The position numbers and the translations under genes are program-made. The notes under the pieces are model-generated. The model had not been told where the DNA came from. It did not search any database and saw only the letters and a list, made by a program, of their open reading frames with translations. This document shows positions 27,718 to 37,628 of a stretch of DNA of 64,000 nucleotides, piece after piece. The DNA lies in contig NZ_AOGX02000015.1 of the NCBI RefSeq assembly GCF_000332475.2, forward strand, positions 1,178,001-1,242,000, in the 5' to 3' direction. This stretch comes from Leptospira yanagawae serovar Saopaulo str. Sao Paulo = ATCC 700523 (GTDB lineage Bacteria > Spirochaetota > Leptospiria > Leptospirales > Leptospiraceae). Within the stretch, counting starts at the first letter, position 1. Every line of letters starts with the position of its first letter.

Positions 27718-28995
27718 TTAGGCCTTTGGCGCCACTCCAAAGACTTCTTTGACCCAATGGATGAGAGGTCGTGAACTGATGATGGAAAAATGGTTTTGTT
27801 TTTTCAGTTCTAATGTGCGAAGGGCTTGGTTTGATTTTTTATCGAACACTTTGTCCGTGAGGTAGGTGAGACTTTTTTTCTCAACGATCCCATCCCCTAA
27901 AAAGTTTTGTAGTGGGTTTTCTGGTCCTTCCATCAGAGCATAGGCTTGGTACACATCCAAATCATCTAACTCACCAAAATAGGTTTCTGAAAAGTATCCT
28001 GAAATGGTTTCCTTCCAACCTTTTTCTTCCTTACGGATAAGGCCAAAGGATAAATCTTTGATGGCATCACTTCGTAGGTTTCCTATCATTCCGATGATCT
28101 TCATGGCAACATTGGGACTTTTTTCAAAAAGAAACCCAAGCCAAAATCCAATTTTTTCCAAATACGAACCTTTGTTTGGTGCAGCAATCAGTGTGATCCG
28201 ACCAAGCCGATGGATCCAAGGTTTGTTTTCCAACTTCGCATAATAAATACAGGAGCGAAAGATAAGACAACCCAAACTATAACAGATGATATCTGGATGT
28301 ACCTCTTTATCTTCTTCAAAAAAAACATCCAAAAGGTGCATGAGTTTTTTCCCATTTTCATGAATGGGAAGACCGTGGTTGTATCTTAGGTAAAAGGAAA
28401 AGTATCCACAGGTCTCTAGTTCGGTAGCAAGGCCAGGGGAAGTGATTTGTCGATTTTTATATTCTACCGTTTGTTCTTGCCATACGGATTCGTCTGTAAA
28501 TAGACCTGGTAAAAATAGGACAGATTTGGTTTTGCCAGAGTGATGGAATTCGGTAATGGTTTCTTTGGCTGTGATGTCTTTCCCAAAGGTGCGAAAACTC
28601 ATGTCAATTTTTGTGAGTTTGAATTTTTGATTATGAGAACTTCCTAATATACTGGAAACCATACGGTTATCAAACACCATATCATCACTTTTTTTAGCAG
28701 TGAGTTCAACTTTGAAGAGGGCTTTGTCAAAGGCTTGGTTTGTAAGTTCGATGGTTTTTTGTAATTCTTCATTGGAACGTAACCCCGTGTCCCTGACTTG
28801 GACACCAAGTTTTTGAAGTGAATCCCTCCATTCTGGTTTATAAAAAAACGCGTTGGACAATAGATCCAATCCATCTCCCGTTTTTGTCAGACTGCCATGG
28901 ACTAAAAATTGAACTCCTTTTAAGAGGGAATCCGTTGTTTTTTGGGTGAGGGAAACAGTTTTCCCAGCAAGGGAATTGATAAGGATTTGGATCAC
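27718..28995 (-). CDS. Alpha/beta-hydrolase fold protein (lipase-like)
   Basis: The 425-residue protein has an N-terminal helical region of about 160 residues and then an alpha/beta hydrolase domain. That domain has FLPGLFTDES near its start, a YNHGLPI segment and the nucleophile elbow CYSLGCL, where the usual first Gly of GxSxG is Cys. A conserved AAPNKGS follows the elbow, as in PGAP1-like lipases. A possible late catalytic His is in KKQNHFSI. No signal peptide is visible. Function as an esterase or lipase is likely; the substrate is unknown. Confidence 0.75.
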   Translation of the reverse strand: MIQILINSLAGKTVSLTQKTTDSLLKGVQFLVHGSLTKTGDGLDLLSNAFFYKPEWRDSLQKLGVQVRDTGLRSNEELQKTIELTNQAFDKALFKVELTAKKSDDMVFDNRMVSSILGSSHNQKFKLTKIDMSFRTFGKDITAKETITEFHHSGKTKSVLFLPGLFTDESVWQEQTVEYKNRQITSPGLATELETCGYFSFYLRYNHGLPIHENGKKLMHLLDVFFEEDKEVHPDIICYSLGCLIFRSCIYYAKLENKPWIHRLGRITLIAAPNKGSYLEKIGFWLGFLFEKSPNVAMKIIGMIGNLRSDAIKDLSFGLIRKEEKGWKETISGYFSETYFGELDDLDVYQAYALMEGPENPLQNFLGDGIVEKKSLTYLTDKVFDKKSNQALRTLELKKQNHFSIISSRPLIHWVKEVFGVAPKA

Positions 28996-29238
28996 GGTGG
29001 ATTAGTTTACTGAGTTTTGGAGAGAAAGCGAGAAGAAAATGAAGTGTAGGATCGGCTTTTTAGAAATTACAAAAAACGTTAGGTATGGGTTGAGAATTTG
29101 AAATGGATTGGATGTTTGCTTTTCCTTTTTTTAGAAGGAATCGATCGCGTTCGGTGATGGGTTGTTTGCAATTTTTTGCTAAGAGAGTCGGTTCTGTACA
29201 AATCAAATTGTAGGATAGCCAAGCTCGTTTCCTTTTGG

Positions 29239-30543
29239 TTACTGTTCGACGCAAACTAGGTGGTTAAGGGTATCACAAGAAACACCATTTGCACCATTTC
29301 GAAAGGCAATATAATTTGTTGCATTTGAATTTCCCACTCTCCCACCTTGGCTAGCTGTAGCAGTAACTGCTCCACTTGTCCAATTCGTACATGTATTCGT
29401 TGGCTGCGCGTTTGCAGTTTGCCAATTTGAGTTAGGAAATGCTAATCCAGTCCAAAATGTTTTGAGTGGGCCAGAATCAAACGCATGTGCCATTGTATAA
29501 GGGCTTGAAAATGTATTGGAACTTGCAGGTAATATTCCTGCTGAATTTGGAGAAAATAAAAATGCAGAATCATTGGCCCTAATATAATTCCTGCCTTCAC
29601 GGAATACCCAATCAGAATTCTCTGTTATATTAGTGCAGTTTGGGGTTCCATTACATGCTCGTCTAAGGCCAGTGCCATCTGTCAACATAGCTTTAAATGT
29701 ACCAGTTGCTGGTTTATTAGCATCCGCGTTACATTTTGCGTCTGCGCCTGCAGGACCATTTGCCGCCGCACCTTGCAAGTTTCCATTGTAAGTGGAAGCC
29801 GTAACAAAAACTTTGTAAACTGTAGTTTGGATTTGAATTGAAATGGTTTCCGTATCATTGTTCGTACCATCAGTTGCAGTAACAGTATAATTTGCACTCG
29901 GTTGTGAATCAGTAGGAGTGCCAGAGATTACACATGTAGTCGGATGTAGACTTAGTCCACTTGGTAAAGCTGGATTCACAGAGCAGGAGTTATATGGAAA
30001 TGTACCGTAAGGTGTCAATGATGAAATGGCTTCATCTTCTCTGAACAAAAAAGAACTGCCTGTATAAAACATAACTCGATGCCTGATCGAAATTGAGCCA
30101 GATACACTATTAAAGTTTGTATCAAGACTAGAAGATGAAATATTTAAGTTTGAAGTAGTCGGTGTTGTTGCAAGAGAAGCCAGTGTTATGAGTTGAGGAG
30201 AATTATAGTTCCCTGGTGTAAACGTTAAATGAGCAGTGAGTGGTGTAGTCCCATTTCCATCCACTGTTAGTTTACTCGTATCAAAGGCTAAATTGATGGT
30301 AACATTTGATGTTGGCACAACTCCAAGTGAGATTCCGAATGTTTGTGAGGTTCCATAAGTTAAAACCACACTTGCACTGGTCACATTAATTTTAGAAGAT
30401 GGACCAATCGTAAATACATTGTTCGTAGTCGTTGTGGTTAACCCATTGATCAGCGTAAATAAAAACGCATCATTGGATTTCACAGGATTACAGGAAAGCA
30501 GACTCATTGTGAACACAATAGAAAAGAATCGATTCCAACGCAT
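29239..30543 (-). CDS. DUF1554-domain surface lipoprotein with Ig-like repeats
   Basis: The 434-residue protein has a lipoprotein signal ending SLLSC (Cys18). The middle contains beta-rich Ig/cadherin-like segments; the stretch PALPSGLSLHPTTCVISGTP is typical of putative Ig domains. The C-terminus (about residues 245-434) matches DUF1554 as found in Leptospira, with FVTASTYNG, GADAKCNADANKP, RRAC, DWVFREGRNYIRAN and a final DTLNHLVCVEQ. These proteins are probably exposed at the cell surface and may resemble C-type-lectin-like folds. The many cysteines likely form disulfides. It is a stand-alone gene. Confidence 0.88.
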   Translation of the reverse strand: MRWNRFFSIVFTMSLLSCNPVKSNDAFLFTLINGLTTTTTNNVFTIGPSSKINVTSASVVLTYGTSQTFGISLGVVPTSNVTINLAFDTSKLTVDGNGTTPLTAHLTFTPGNYNSPQLITLASLATTPTTSNLNISSSSLDTNFNSVSGSISIRHRVMFYTGSSFLFREDEAISSLTPYGTFPYNSCSVNPALPSGLSLHPTTCVISGTPTDSQPSANYTVTATDGTNNDTETISIQIQTTVYKVFVTASTYNGNLQGAAANGPAGADAKCNADANKPATGTFKAMLTDGTGLRRACNGTPNCTNITENSDWVFREGRNYIRANDSAFLFSPNSAGILPASSNTFSSPYTMAHAFDSGPLKTFWTGLAFPNSNWQTANAQPTNTCTNWTSGAVTATASQGGRVGNSNATNYIAFRNGANGVSCDTLNHLVCVEQ

Positions 30544-30613
30544 CTTGCCCTCCCTGATCCTTATAACAAATTAGGGAAACCCCTTTCTCAAAGATCGGAG
30601 AAAACGAAAGGAC

Positions 30614-32218
30614 TTACAAGTGAAATTCTTCGGAAAGGTACCGAGAACTCTTTGCCTTCAGTACTTGTCCGAGAAGATTACGTCCCTTTTCAGTGTCTTT
30701 CAAGCTGACTACTGTCCGTAAAGAAAACACACGAAGGGCATCGGATACCGATAGAGTTCCATCCGCAGAATCTTTTCGCCCCGAAAAGGGAAACACATCA
30801 GGCCCACGTTGGCACTGTGCATTCCAATTCACACGAGCCACTTGGTTCACAAGGGTATCAATCAGTTTACCAACGACATTCGGATCTTCACCAAAGACGC
30901 TGGCTTGTTGTCCCATGTTGGACTGGATGATGTATTCCAAAGGTTCTTCGATCTTAGAGTAGGGAACAATGGGAACCAGTGGTCCAAACTGTTCTTCGTG
31001 ATACAAACGTGAGTTTGGTGAGACAGGAGAGAGGATGGCAGGAGTCATAAAGGATTCTGAAATTTCACCTCCACCTTGGTTTAAAACCTTTGCACCATTT
31101 TGTAAAGCATCGTCCAAAAGTTCTTTGAGCCATTTGGTTTTCCCTTCTTCAGGCAGAGGTGTGAATTGAACACCGGGTTCCCAAGGCATCCCCGCTTTCC
31201 ATTTGGAAAATTCTTCTAAATACAATTTTGAGAATTCGTCCAAAATGTCTTTATGAACAAAAAGAATTTTAAGAGCGGTGCACCGCTGGCCATTATAAGA
31301 CAAGGATCCAGAGACAATTTCTGGAACCATTGTTTTTAGGTCGGTGTCAGGAAGTACAATGGCTGGGTTTTTTGCATTCAATCCCAAAACAGACCTTAGG
31401 CGGTTGAGTTTGGGATGTTTTTTGGTGATGAGATTGGCTGTTTGGCTGGAACCAATAAAAGCAAACACATCAATTTTTCCTGATTCCATGATGGGAGAGA
31501 TGACTTTCGCTCCATCACCATACACGGTATTGATCACACCTGGAGGGAAAGCTTCTTTAAAACATTCAAGAAGAGGTTCTAAGAGTAAAACTCCATATTT
31601 CGCAGGTTTGAATACAACTGTATTTCCCATAAGAATGGCTGGGATGAGAGTGCAAAATGTTTCGTTTAACGGATAGTTAAATGGACCCATACATAAAACA
31701 ACTCCATAAGGAGAACGTTTGATTTGTGCAATGAGTCCACTTTCGGAAATGTACTTTGCAGAATTGGATTCGAGTTCGAGAAGGGATTCAACTGTATCTT
31801 CTAAGTAATCAATCGTACGATCGAATTCTTTTGTGGCATCTTTTTCAGTTTTCCCAATTTCCCACATTAAAAGTAAAATGATTTGGTTTCTTTTTTCCTT
31901 CATAAGATTTATGAAGTGGTTCACGGCCGATATCCTTTCCGCCGGTGTTGAGGAAGGCCAAACACCTGTTCCGTGGTTGTATGCCGTAACCGCTGCCTCT
32001 AAGGCTTTCAGGCTTTGTATTTCATCAAAACTAGGGTAGGAACCTAGAACCACCTGTTCCAATTTTCCATTCCGATTGAGAAAGATGGGGGATTTGACCG
32101 TTTGTGTTTCTCCTTTCCATTCCAAAATTTCGCCACCAAGTAGGTATTTTTTTTGGTGGATCGGAGTGATACTGTACTCTGGGGGAATGGAATCTTCAGT
32201 CGGAAAAACAAAGCTCAT
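30614..32218 (-). CDS. gapN: NADP-dependent glyceraldehyde-3-phosphate dehydrogenase-like aldehyde dehydrogenase
   Basis: The protein is an aldehyde dehydrogenase (534 residues from the ATG at 32216-32218; a TTG at 32242 would add eight). It has MGPFNYPLNE, the catalytic Cys in YNGQRCTALK, catalytic Glu region near LGLNAKNPAIV and the C-terminal NWNAQCQRGPDVFPFSGRKD. The GQRCTA and QRGPD motifs are typical of ALDH11 (GapN), which oxidises glyceraldehyde-3-phosphate directly to 3-phosphoglycerate and makes NADPH. It is slightly longer than usual at the N-terminus. Another ALDH substrate cannot be excluded. Confidence 0.85.
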   Translation of the reverse strand: MSFVFPTEDSIPPEYSITPIHQKKYLLGGEILEWKGETQTVKSPIFLNRNGKLEQVVLGSYPSFDEIQSLKALEAAVTAYNHGTGVWPSSTPAERISAVNHFINLMKEKRNQIILLLMWEIGKTEKDATKEFDRTIDYLEDTVESLLELESNSAKYISESGLIAQIKRSPYGVVLCMGPFNYPLNETFCTLIPAILMGNTVVFKPAKYGVLLLEPLLECFKEAFPPGVINTVYGDGAKVISPIMESGKIDVFAFIGSSQTANLITKKHPKLNRLRSVLGLNAKNPAIVLPDTDLKTMVPEIVSGSLSYNGQRCTALKILFVHKDILDEFSKLYLEEFSKWKAGMPWEPGVQFTPLPEEGKTKWLKELLDDALQNGAKVLNQGGGEISESFMTPAILSPVSPNSRLYHEEQFGPLVPIVPYSKIEEPLEYIIQSNMGQQASVFGEDPNVVGKLIDTLVNQVARVNWNAQCQRGPDVFPFSGRKDSADGTLSVSDALRVFSLRTVVSLKDTEKGRNLLGQVLKAKSSRYLSEEFHL

Positions 32219-32302
32219 GATCCATGAATCGGACCTGCACAAGACTAAAAAAGCAACATTTTACGGAATCGATCGACCGATAGATAAATTATGGAGCCAT
32301 GG

Positions 32303-32485
32303 ATGGCAGAGAATCAGGAAGAATGGGAAGCTTTGACCTTACGACTCTTTCGTAGAGTGGAGGAACTGGAATCTCTTATGCTTGAGGTGCGAAGTGACTT
32401 GGTCAGATACCGCGCTGTCCGGGAAGAATGGTACCATTGGCATAGCGCTTGGAAGGAGGAATACGCCAAACGAGCCACCGGATGA
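32303..32485 (+). CDS. Small hypothetical helical protein
   Basis: A 60-residue frame starts at an ATG preceded by GGAG with six bases spacing; an upstream ATG at 32291 adds four residues. The product is rich in Glu, Arg and Trp and is predicted to be wholly helical, possibly a short coiled coil. It lies between the divergent GapN gene and the MaoC gene, 71 bases before the latter. Good ribosome site and helical periodicity support it; lack of a known family keeps confidence moderate. Confidence 0.5.
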   Translation: MAENQEEWEALTLRLFRRVEELESLMLEVRSDLVRYRAVREEWYHWHSAWKEEYAKRATG

Positions 32486-32556
32486 GCTGGAAAAATCGTT
32501 TTCCGTAGGACCTCTCTTGGAAAATTAGTCCTATCCCATTCGAAAAAGGAATTCCC

Positions 32557-33735
32557 ATGGTTCAAAAAGCAATGTCCCCCTTTGGTGAGTTAGCTCCCAA
32601 TACTCCTGCCTCTCTCTCTGATATCAAAAAGAACATATACGGACGATACCTCGAAGAATTCAATGTTGGTGACATTTACGTTCACCCACGCCAATTCACA
32701 GTCGATAGAAGTTTTGCCCAAGAATTTGCCACAGTCTTTATGGATGCCAACCCTTTGTATCTTTCTAGTGAATATGCAAAAGCACATGGTTTTTCAGACC
32801 TACTGGTTCACCCACTCATGGTTTTCAACTTAGCACTTTCCATTGGTGTTCAGAATAACAGTGAAAAGGCGTTAGCAAACCTTGGTTATTACAACGCTCA
32901 ATTTTTGATGCCAGTCTATCCTGGAGACACATTGTCTTCTCGAACCAAAATTTTGGCAGTTGATGATAAGGGACCTGAGAAACCAGGAATCGTAAGTGTA
33001 AGAACACTTTGTCTCAACCAGAAGAACGAAGTGGTTTTGCAATACGAACGTAAAATCATGATTTACCAATCCAATGGAAAACCTAAAGGGAATCCAAAAC
33101 CTGGTGATGCATCTGCATTTTTCCCTGAATCAAAATCGCCCGAACTCAAACTTCCGAATTTAAAATTCCCAACTGAAATGAAAGATGTCACTTGGGGTCA
33201 CACCTATTTTGAAAACTTCAAACCAGGTCAAATTTATGTTCACCAAAATGGACGAACTATCACAGATGAACACTACCAATGGACCTACCGAGTAGGGAAC
33301 ACACACCCTCTCCATTATGACAAATTGTATTCTGCAGGAATCTCTGGCCCAATGGGAGGAGAACCAGTAGTGTATGGTGGACTCGTATTTGGTTGGTTAG
33401 CTGGGATGGCATCTCGTGATATTTCGGAAAATGCAATTTGGGAATTAGGTTTCACGGAAGGTTACCACACACAACCTGCATTCTCTGGTGATACGGTAAC
33501 TTGTATTTCTCGTATCCTCACAACGGAAGACAAAGGAACCGAATACGGAATCCCTGCAGGTGAAGTACAAATCCAGTTCATTGGACTCAAAAACATCAAA
33601 GCCAATGATGCATTGGACAAATTTGGTGCAGATCTTTTCCTTAAAGAGAACGACAAAAAGAAATTAGGAAAAGAAAAAATCCCTGAGAAAATCTTCGAAA
33701 TTGAAAGAAGATTGATCATCAAAAAACAACCATAA
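32557..33735 (+). CDS. Double MaoC-like (hotdog) acyl-CoA dehydratase/hydratase
   Basis: The 392-residue protein contains two MaoC-like hotdog modules. The first (about residues 35-175) has [26 protein letters not shown]; the second (about 215-345) has [15 protein letters not shown] and [13 protein letters not shown], where Asp/Asn and His form the hydratase site. This resembles mesaconyl-CoA or enoyl-CoA hydratases with duplicated domains. AAGGAA precedes the ATG. It is followed by an MBL-hydrolase gene nine bases away, suggesting a common pathway of acyl-CoA metabolism. The exact substrate is inference only. Confidence 0.83.
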   Translation: MVQKAMSPFGELAPNTPASLSDIKKNIYGRYLEEFNVGDIYVHPRQFTVDRSFAQEFATVFMDANPLYLSSEYAKAHGFSDLLVHPLMVFNLALSIGVQNNSEKALANLGYYNAQFLMPVYPGDTLSSRTKILAVDDKGPEKPGIVSVRTLCLNQKNEVVLQYERKIMIYQSNGKPKGNPKPGDASAFFPESKSPELKLPNLKFPTEMKDVTWGHTYFENFKPGQIYVHQNGRTITDEHYQWTYRVGNTHPLHYDKLYSAGISGPMGGEPVVYGGLVFGWLAGMASRDISENAIWELGFTEGYHTQPAFSGDTVTCISRILTTEDKGTEYGIPAGEVQIQFIGLKNIKANDALDKFGADLFLKENDKKKLGKEKIPEKIFEIERRLIIKKQP

Positions 33736-33744
33736 GGTGAAACT

Positions 33745-34767
33745 TTGAAAGTTACCATCCCCAAAAGAATTCCTCCGATGGAAGACATCGGGGATGGTGT
33801 CTTTAAAATCGTTTTACCACAACCTTTCTACGCTCCAAATAACATCTATTTGTATGAAGGAAATGATGGTCTAACGCTCATCGATTCAGGTTATATTGAA
33901 TCGATCCCAATGTTACAGGCATCGCTTAAAACAAAGGGATTTTCTTTGAATGACATTCGACATATCATTTACACACACAACCATCTCGACCATATTTCTT
34001 CAGCACTCGTTCTTAAATCTTATGCTAAAAATGTAACCTATTATGGTTACCGAGCCATGGCGGATGGCGTGGGTAATTACCTAGAGTCTATGTTGCTTTT
34101 TGAAGAAGCAACTGAGGACTTGTTTCACAAAGCCTTTGGCGATAAAGAAGAACTGGATCGTATCCTAACAGAATCTCGTAAAGGTTGGCGCCAATTTTTT
34201 AGTAAATTTGGGGAAACCAAAAAAGGAGATCCAGTTTTACGCATCGATGTAGCCATTGATCACAACGACAGCTTGGAGTTAGGTGGTAGACTGTTTCGAT
34301 TTTTGTATACACCTGGTCATAATTTATACCACATTACACCTGTTGACCCTGCAACTGGGGTTTACTTTTCGGGAGATCTCATCATTGCCAATCTTACAGC
34401 CATTTATTCAGAGATGGATGGGAATTTGGGAGATTATTATTTTACCCTTTCTAAATTATTGGAAGAACCCATTAAACGGATGTTACCCGCCCATGGGAGT
34501 GAGATCGAAGACCCAAAAAAAACAATCACTCTCGTGAAAAAAACTCTGAGTATCTTGGAGAAAGGAGTGCTTCGAAGGCTTCGGGAAGGGGAATCCGACT
34601 TAAAAGTATTAATGGAAGCGGCGATTGGGAAAAAAGTCCATAATGGAGGACACCTTCCGACGGCTCTTGGACTTGTGTATAGTATCATCCAAAAACTTGT
34701 GTTAGAAGGCCAAATCCGCATTGAAAAAAGAGAAAACGGATATGAAGTCTTTCATATCGTAGAGTAA
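33745..34767 (+). CDS. MBL-fold metallo-hydrolase
   Basis: The 340-residue protein starts at TTG, supported by AAGGTGA five bases upstream. It has the metallo-beta-lactamase signature THNHLDHISS, downstream metal-binding TPGHNLYHI, SGDLIIANLTA and PAHGSEIEDP, and a C-terminal winged-helix-like extension as in LACTB2-like hydrolases. Such enzymes hydrolyse thioesters such as glyoxalase II substrates, or act on RNA. The operon with the MaoC-like hydratase favours an acyl-CoA or thioester substrate. No signal peptide is seen. Confidence 0.88.
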   Translation: MKVTIPKRIPPMEDIGDGVFKIVLPQPFYAPNNIYLYEGNDGLTLIDSGYIESIPMLQASLKTKGFSLNDIRHIIYTHNHLDHISSALVLKSYAKNVTYYGYRAMADGVGNYLESMLLFEEATEDLFHKAFGDKEELDRILTESRKGWRQFFSKFGETKKGDPVLRIDVAIDHNDSLELGGRLFRFLYTPGHNLYHITPVDPATGVYFSGDLIIANLTAIYSEMDGNLGDYYFTLSKLLEEPIKRMLPAHGSEIEDPKKTITLVKKTLSILEKGVLRRLREGESDLKVLMEAAIGKKVHNGGHLPTALGLVYSIIQKLVLEGQIRIEKRENGYEVFHIVE

Positions 34768-34943
34768 ACGAAACATTTTGTCATCATTCGAATCTCTAAT
34801 CCTACATCGTATTTCCGGTCATTCTTTTTCAGCATTCGGTTGATGGTTGAGATCAATATACTCTATTCTTCATATTGAATACTGAACTTACCCTAAAAAA
34901 ATTAAAATTCTATTCCATCGAATCCAAATGATTTCAGTTCAAG

Positions 34944-36725
34944 TCAATTGGTTTCAATTCGTTTCCAAACCTCAACTTGTTTTCCTTGCCAAATTTTTTG
35001 TAGTGGCAAAAATTTTGATCCCTCAAACGTATCAAAAATTCTTTTTTTGGGCCAAAGTTTCTCATCCGTGAACTGAGGAGCAATGACTACATAACATACG
35101 TTTGTTTCTCTGCAAATTTCTTTTTGGTTTGGTAGATGTTCGAGTGGATACAGTTTTGTTTTCTCTGTGATAAAAAAGGCAAGGTTGTATTGTGAGAAAA
35201 CGATTGGTTCATTGCTCGGAACTTTTGATTGGATTGGATGGGAATCGGAATTCAGGATTGTATTGGCCATGATTAAATCTTCTACGACTTCGGATTGTAC
35301 CCTTTGGTCATACCATGTTTCTTTGGATTCTGTTTTGAGTGGAAAGTTTTGATCCATTGCATTTTTCCAAAACAAACAAGAGAGTATGAGAAACACTATG
35401 GGAAGTGAGATTTGTTTTTCTGACTTTAACCATAAAATCCCAGAATACAATAAAAAGGGCACAAGCGAATAACTGTAATACGAATACACTTCATGGTGCC
35501 AAGGCCTTGAAGAAAAAAAATGTGTGAGGTAAATAAAAGCAATTCCCAAACATTCTGGGACTAATTGTAAAATTCCAATGCCTCCACTCACAATGATTTC
35601 TAAATAGATTTGGATTGATTTGGAAACACTCGTTACTTGTTTAAAAGATGAGTGGTAATCTTGCGTTAGGATTTTCGACCAAATAAAATGGGAGTCGGAT
35701 TGCGTTACATGTGGATACAGGAAAAATACATATACCAAATAAAGGAAAGTGATTCCGAAGATTAAGATTTGAAGGGCAAAAGAAAGGTGTTTTTGCAAGG
35801 AAAATAGGTCTTTCCACGATTTGATTTTTTTTCGAACAATGCCGTGATAACATTCGTAGAAAAGTTGTGGTAATAAAAATAGCACGAGGTAAATTCCAAT
35901 GTCTTCCTTTTGTGAAAGAAAGAAAAGGAGGCTTAGACCGAAGGAACCAAATGTGAGATATTGAATTCTCAAATGTGATTTTGTTTTGTTCGCTACGACA
36001 GATCCGAATGATTTGATTTTATTCCATTGGAAAAAAAAGAAAAACCCACTCACCACCACTAGGATTTCAAAATGGTAACTGGAACCAATCCGATACAAGT
36101 ACAATTGGTTGGTAAGGACTACCCATAACACCAAAAACTTGTATGAAATATTTGAATTGTTTTTTTGCTTGGATCGGTACGCCCAATACAACCACAAAAT
36201 TGTTGCTAGCTGGTAATAAAAAAAGACTCCCACGGCAAGCCCGTACCTATTGGGAACAAGACCAACAAAAGGAGAAAGGAAAAACATCCCAGGCGCAAAG
36301 TGGTGGTGAAGATAACTTCCATTAACGGATTCGCTATAATAATGGCTTTCAAAACCTTTCCCTTCCCAAACAGAAAGTAAAATATCAGAAATTCCAATAT
36401 AATCGGCATCATGGAATAAAAAGGAACTGGCGAAAAAATTTGTAAGTTGGTAAGCGTGGACTGTACTTGCCAATACAAAACAAAAACCACTGATTCCAAC
36501 TAAGTATGGAAGGATCCTCTTTTGGTTTTGAATCGAAATTGGACTTAGATACTGAGTTAGATTTTCATCAGACCTATTGCTTTTATACTTTTGTTTCCAA
36601 AAGCTATAAATGCAAAGGAACAGGTATAAAAGAGATACCCCCTTTTGCAAGGGGGCATGAAAGTTTTTAGGAGAAACAAAAAGAAAGGAAGTAACTAAAC
36701 TAGAAAGAAAAAATAAATAAATCAC
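34944..36725 (-). CDS. DUF2079 polytopic membrane protein
   Basis: The 593-residue protein has about 10-12 membrane segments. The early sequence DADYIGISDILLSVWEGKGF, followed by HHHFAPGMFFLSPF, matches the DUF2079 family, whose members resemble GT-C glycosyltransferases. The acidic residue in this first loop is likely functional. It starts at GTG directly after the stop of the aldolase-like gene with no gap, so it is probably translated by coupling. Function is unknown; transfer of a sugar at the membrane is a hypothesis. Confidence 0.75.
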   Translation of the reverse strand: MIYLFFLSSLVTSFLFVSPKNFHAPLQKGVSLLYLFLCIYSFWKQKYKSNRSDENLTQYLSPISIQNQKRILPYLVGISGFCFVLASTVHAYQLTNFFASSFLFHDADYIGISDILLSVWEGKGFESHYYSESVNGSYLHHHFAPGMFFLSPFVGLVPNRYGLAVGVFFYYQLATILWLYWAYRSKQKNNSNISYKFLVLWVVLTNQLYLYRIGSSYHFEILVVVSGFFFFFQWNKIKSFGSVVANKTKSHLRIQYLTFGSFGLSLLFFLSQKEDIGIYLVLFLLPQLFYECYHGIVRKKIKSWKDLFSLQKHLSFALQILIFGITFLYLVYVFFLYPHVTQSDSHFIWSKILTQDYHSSFKQVTSVSKSIQIYLEIIVSGGIGILQLVPECLGIAFIYLTHFFSSRPWHHEVYSYYSYSLVPFLLYSGILWLKSEKQISLPIVFLILSCLFWKNAMDQNFPLKTESKETWYDQRVQSEVVEDLIMANTILNSDSHPIQSKVPSNEPIVFSQYNLAFFITEKTKLYPLEHLPNQKEICRETNVCYVVIAPQFTDEKLWPKKRIFDTFEGSKFLPLQKIWQGKQVEVWKRIETN

Positions 36726-37517
36726 TTATCGTATGAAATACAATACCTTTCTTTCACCGATTCGTTCTCTGTTGATTTCCACTCGGTTACGGTAATAGTA
36801 TCCTTTTTCTGGAAATGTTTTAGAGAAAAATTCGAATAAGTCCATTTCGAATACTAACATACATTCTGCGATATCAGCTGCCCCAATTTTCATAGCAAGA
36901 TTTGTATCAACCATGATATGCCGAGAATTGATATAATCTGGTTGGATTTCATTTGCAATGAGTTCAAAATTTGTTTTGGTAATCGTTCCACCGACGGATG
37001 TTTTTTTCCCTCTGCTTTTCGCTTCGGAAATGATTTTTTTGGCAACTCTTGTTACTTCTTTATCATCCGGCTTTTTATCCATGGAAGCACTTAAATCTGA
37101 CCTAGCGGCCGTTACTTGTTGTAACTCTTGGAATGACGGAGAATCAAAAATATCCATTAAATTTCGATACCCAGTAATGGTTTCCATATTGATGGACTTA
37201 TTATAGGAATCAAAATCTGATGGTGTGAGAAGGTTTTTCATCGTTTGGATGAAGTTTTTTAAAGCATACTCTGATTCTACCATAGGGGCAGAAATCCCTG
37301 ATACACCAATCCTTTGGCAAATGCGTATATCATTTCTCGCTTCAGGCCCACCTATTTTAACGTAGAGTGGTAAAATCCCTGAGGTGATGGTTTTTAGGAG
37401 AGCGATTTCTTCTTCGCCCATGTCTTCTGTTTCAGTTCCCGTTTTCACACAGACAAAGGAATAGTTCTCCTTCATCTCAAGTAGGGTTTTTCGTAATCCA
37501 CGGATTGATGTTTCCAT
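36726..37517 (-). CDS. HpcH/HpaI-type aldolase/citrate lyase family protein
   Basis: The 263-residue protein resembles TIM-barrel aldolases of the HpcH/HpaI or citrate lyase beta superfamily. Visible marks are VCVKTGTETEDMGEEEI, LYVKIGGPEARNDI, GVSGISAPMVES and TAARSDLSASM. The GISAPMVES and ARSDLSAS stretches carry the glutamate and Asp expected to bind Mg2+. Substrate is not evident. It is the first gene of a two-gene operon with the DUF2079 protein; the pairing has no obvious metabolic meaning. Confidence 0.75.
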   Translation of the reverse strand: METSIRGLRKTLLEMKENYSFVCVKTGTETEDMGEEEIALLKTITSGILPLYVKIGGPEARNDIRICQRIGVSGISAPMVESEYALKNFIQTMKNLLTPSDFDSYNKSINMETITGYRNLMDIFDSPSFQELQQVTAARSDLSASMDKKPDDKEVTRVAKKIISEAKSRGKKTSVGGTITKTNFELIANEIQPDYINSRHIMVDTNLAMKIGAADIAECMLVFEMDLFEFFSKTFPEKGYYYRNRVEINRERIGERKVLYFIR

Positions 37518-37594
37518 AAGCAGAAGATCTCCATGTATGGTATCGTCGATTCCCGAAAATAGTACAAGTCTTTTGCGCTTTTTTTCCCCCTTTC

Positions 37595-37622
37595 TTGACA
37601 GAAATTTCGAATTCCTTAGTTT
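37595..37622 (+). promoter_or_regulatory. Candidate promoter of lepB, possible leaderless transcript
   Basis: TTGACA (37595-37600) and TAGTTT (37617-37622) are 16 bases apart. A start point seven bases downstream would fall on the ATG at 37629. No ribosome-binding site precedes that ATG, which fits a leaderless or near-leaderless mRNA. Confidence 0.45.
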
Positions 37623-37628
37623 CGAACT

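Noticed and set aside
29060..29254. 64-residue minus-strand frame between hydrolase and DUF1554 genes
   Set aside because: Composition is A/T-driven with no ribosome site or recognisable pattern. The 243-base gap appears non-coding.
32076..32336. 86-residue plus-strand frame across the GapN start
   Set aside because: It is mostly antisense to gapN and overlaps the better-supported 60-residue gene in another frame.
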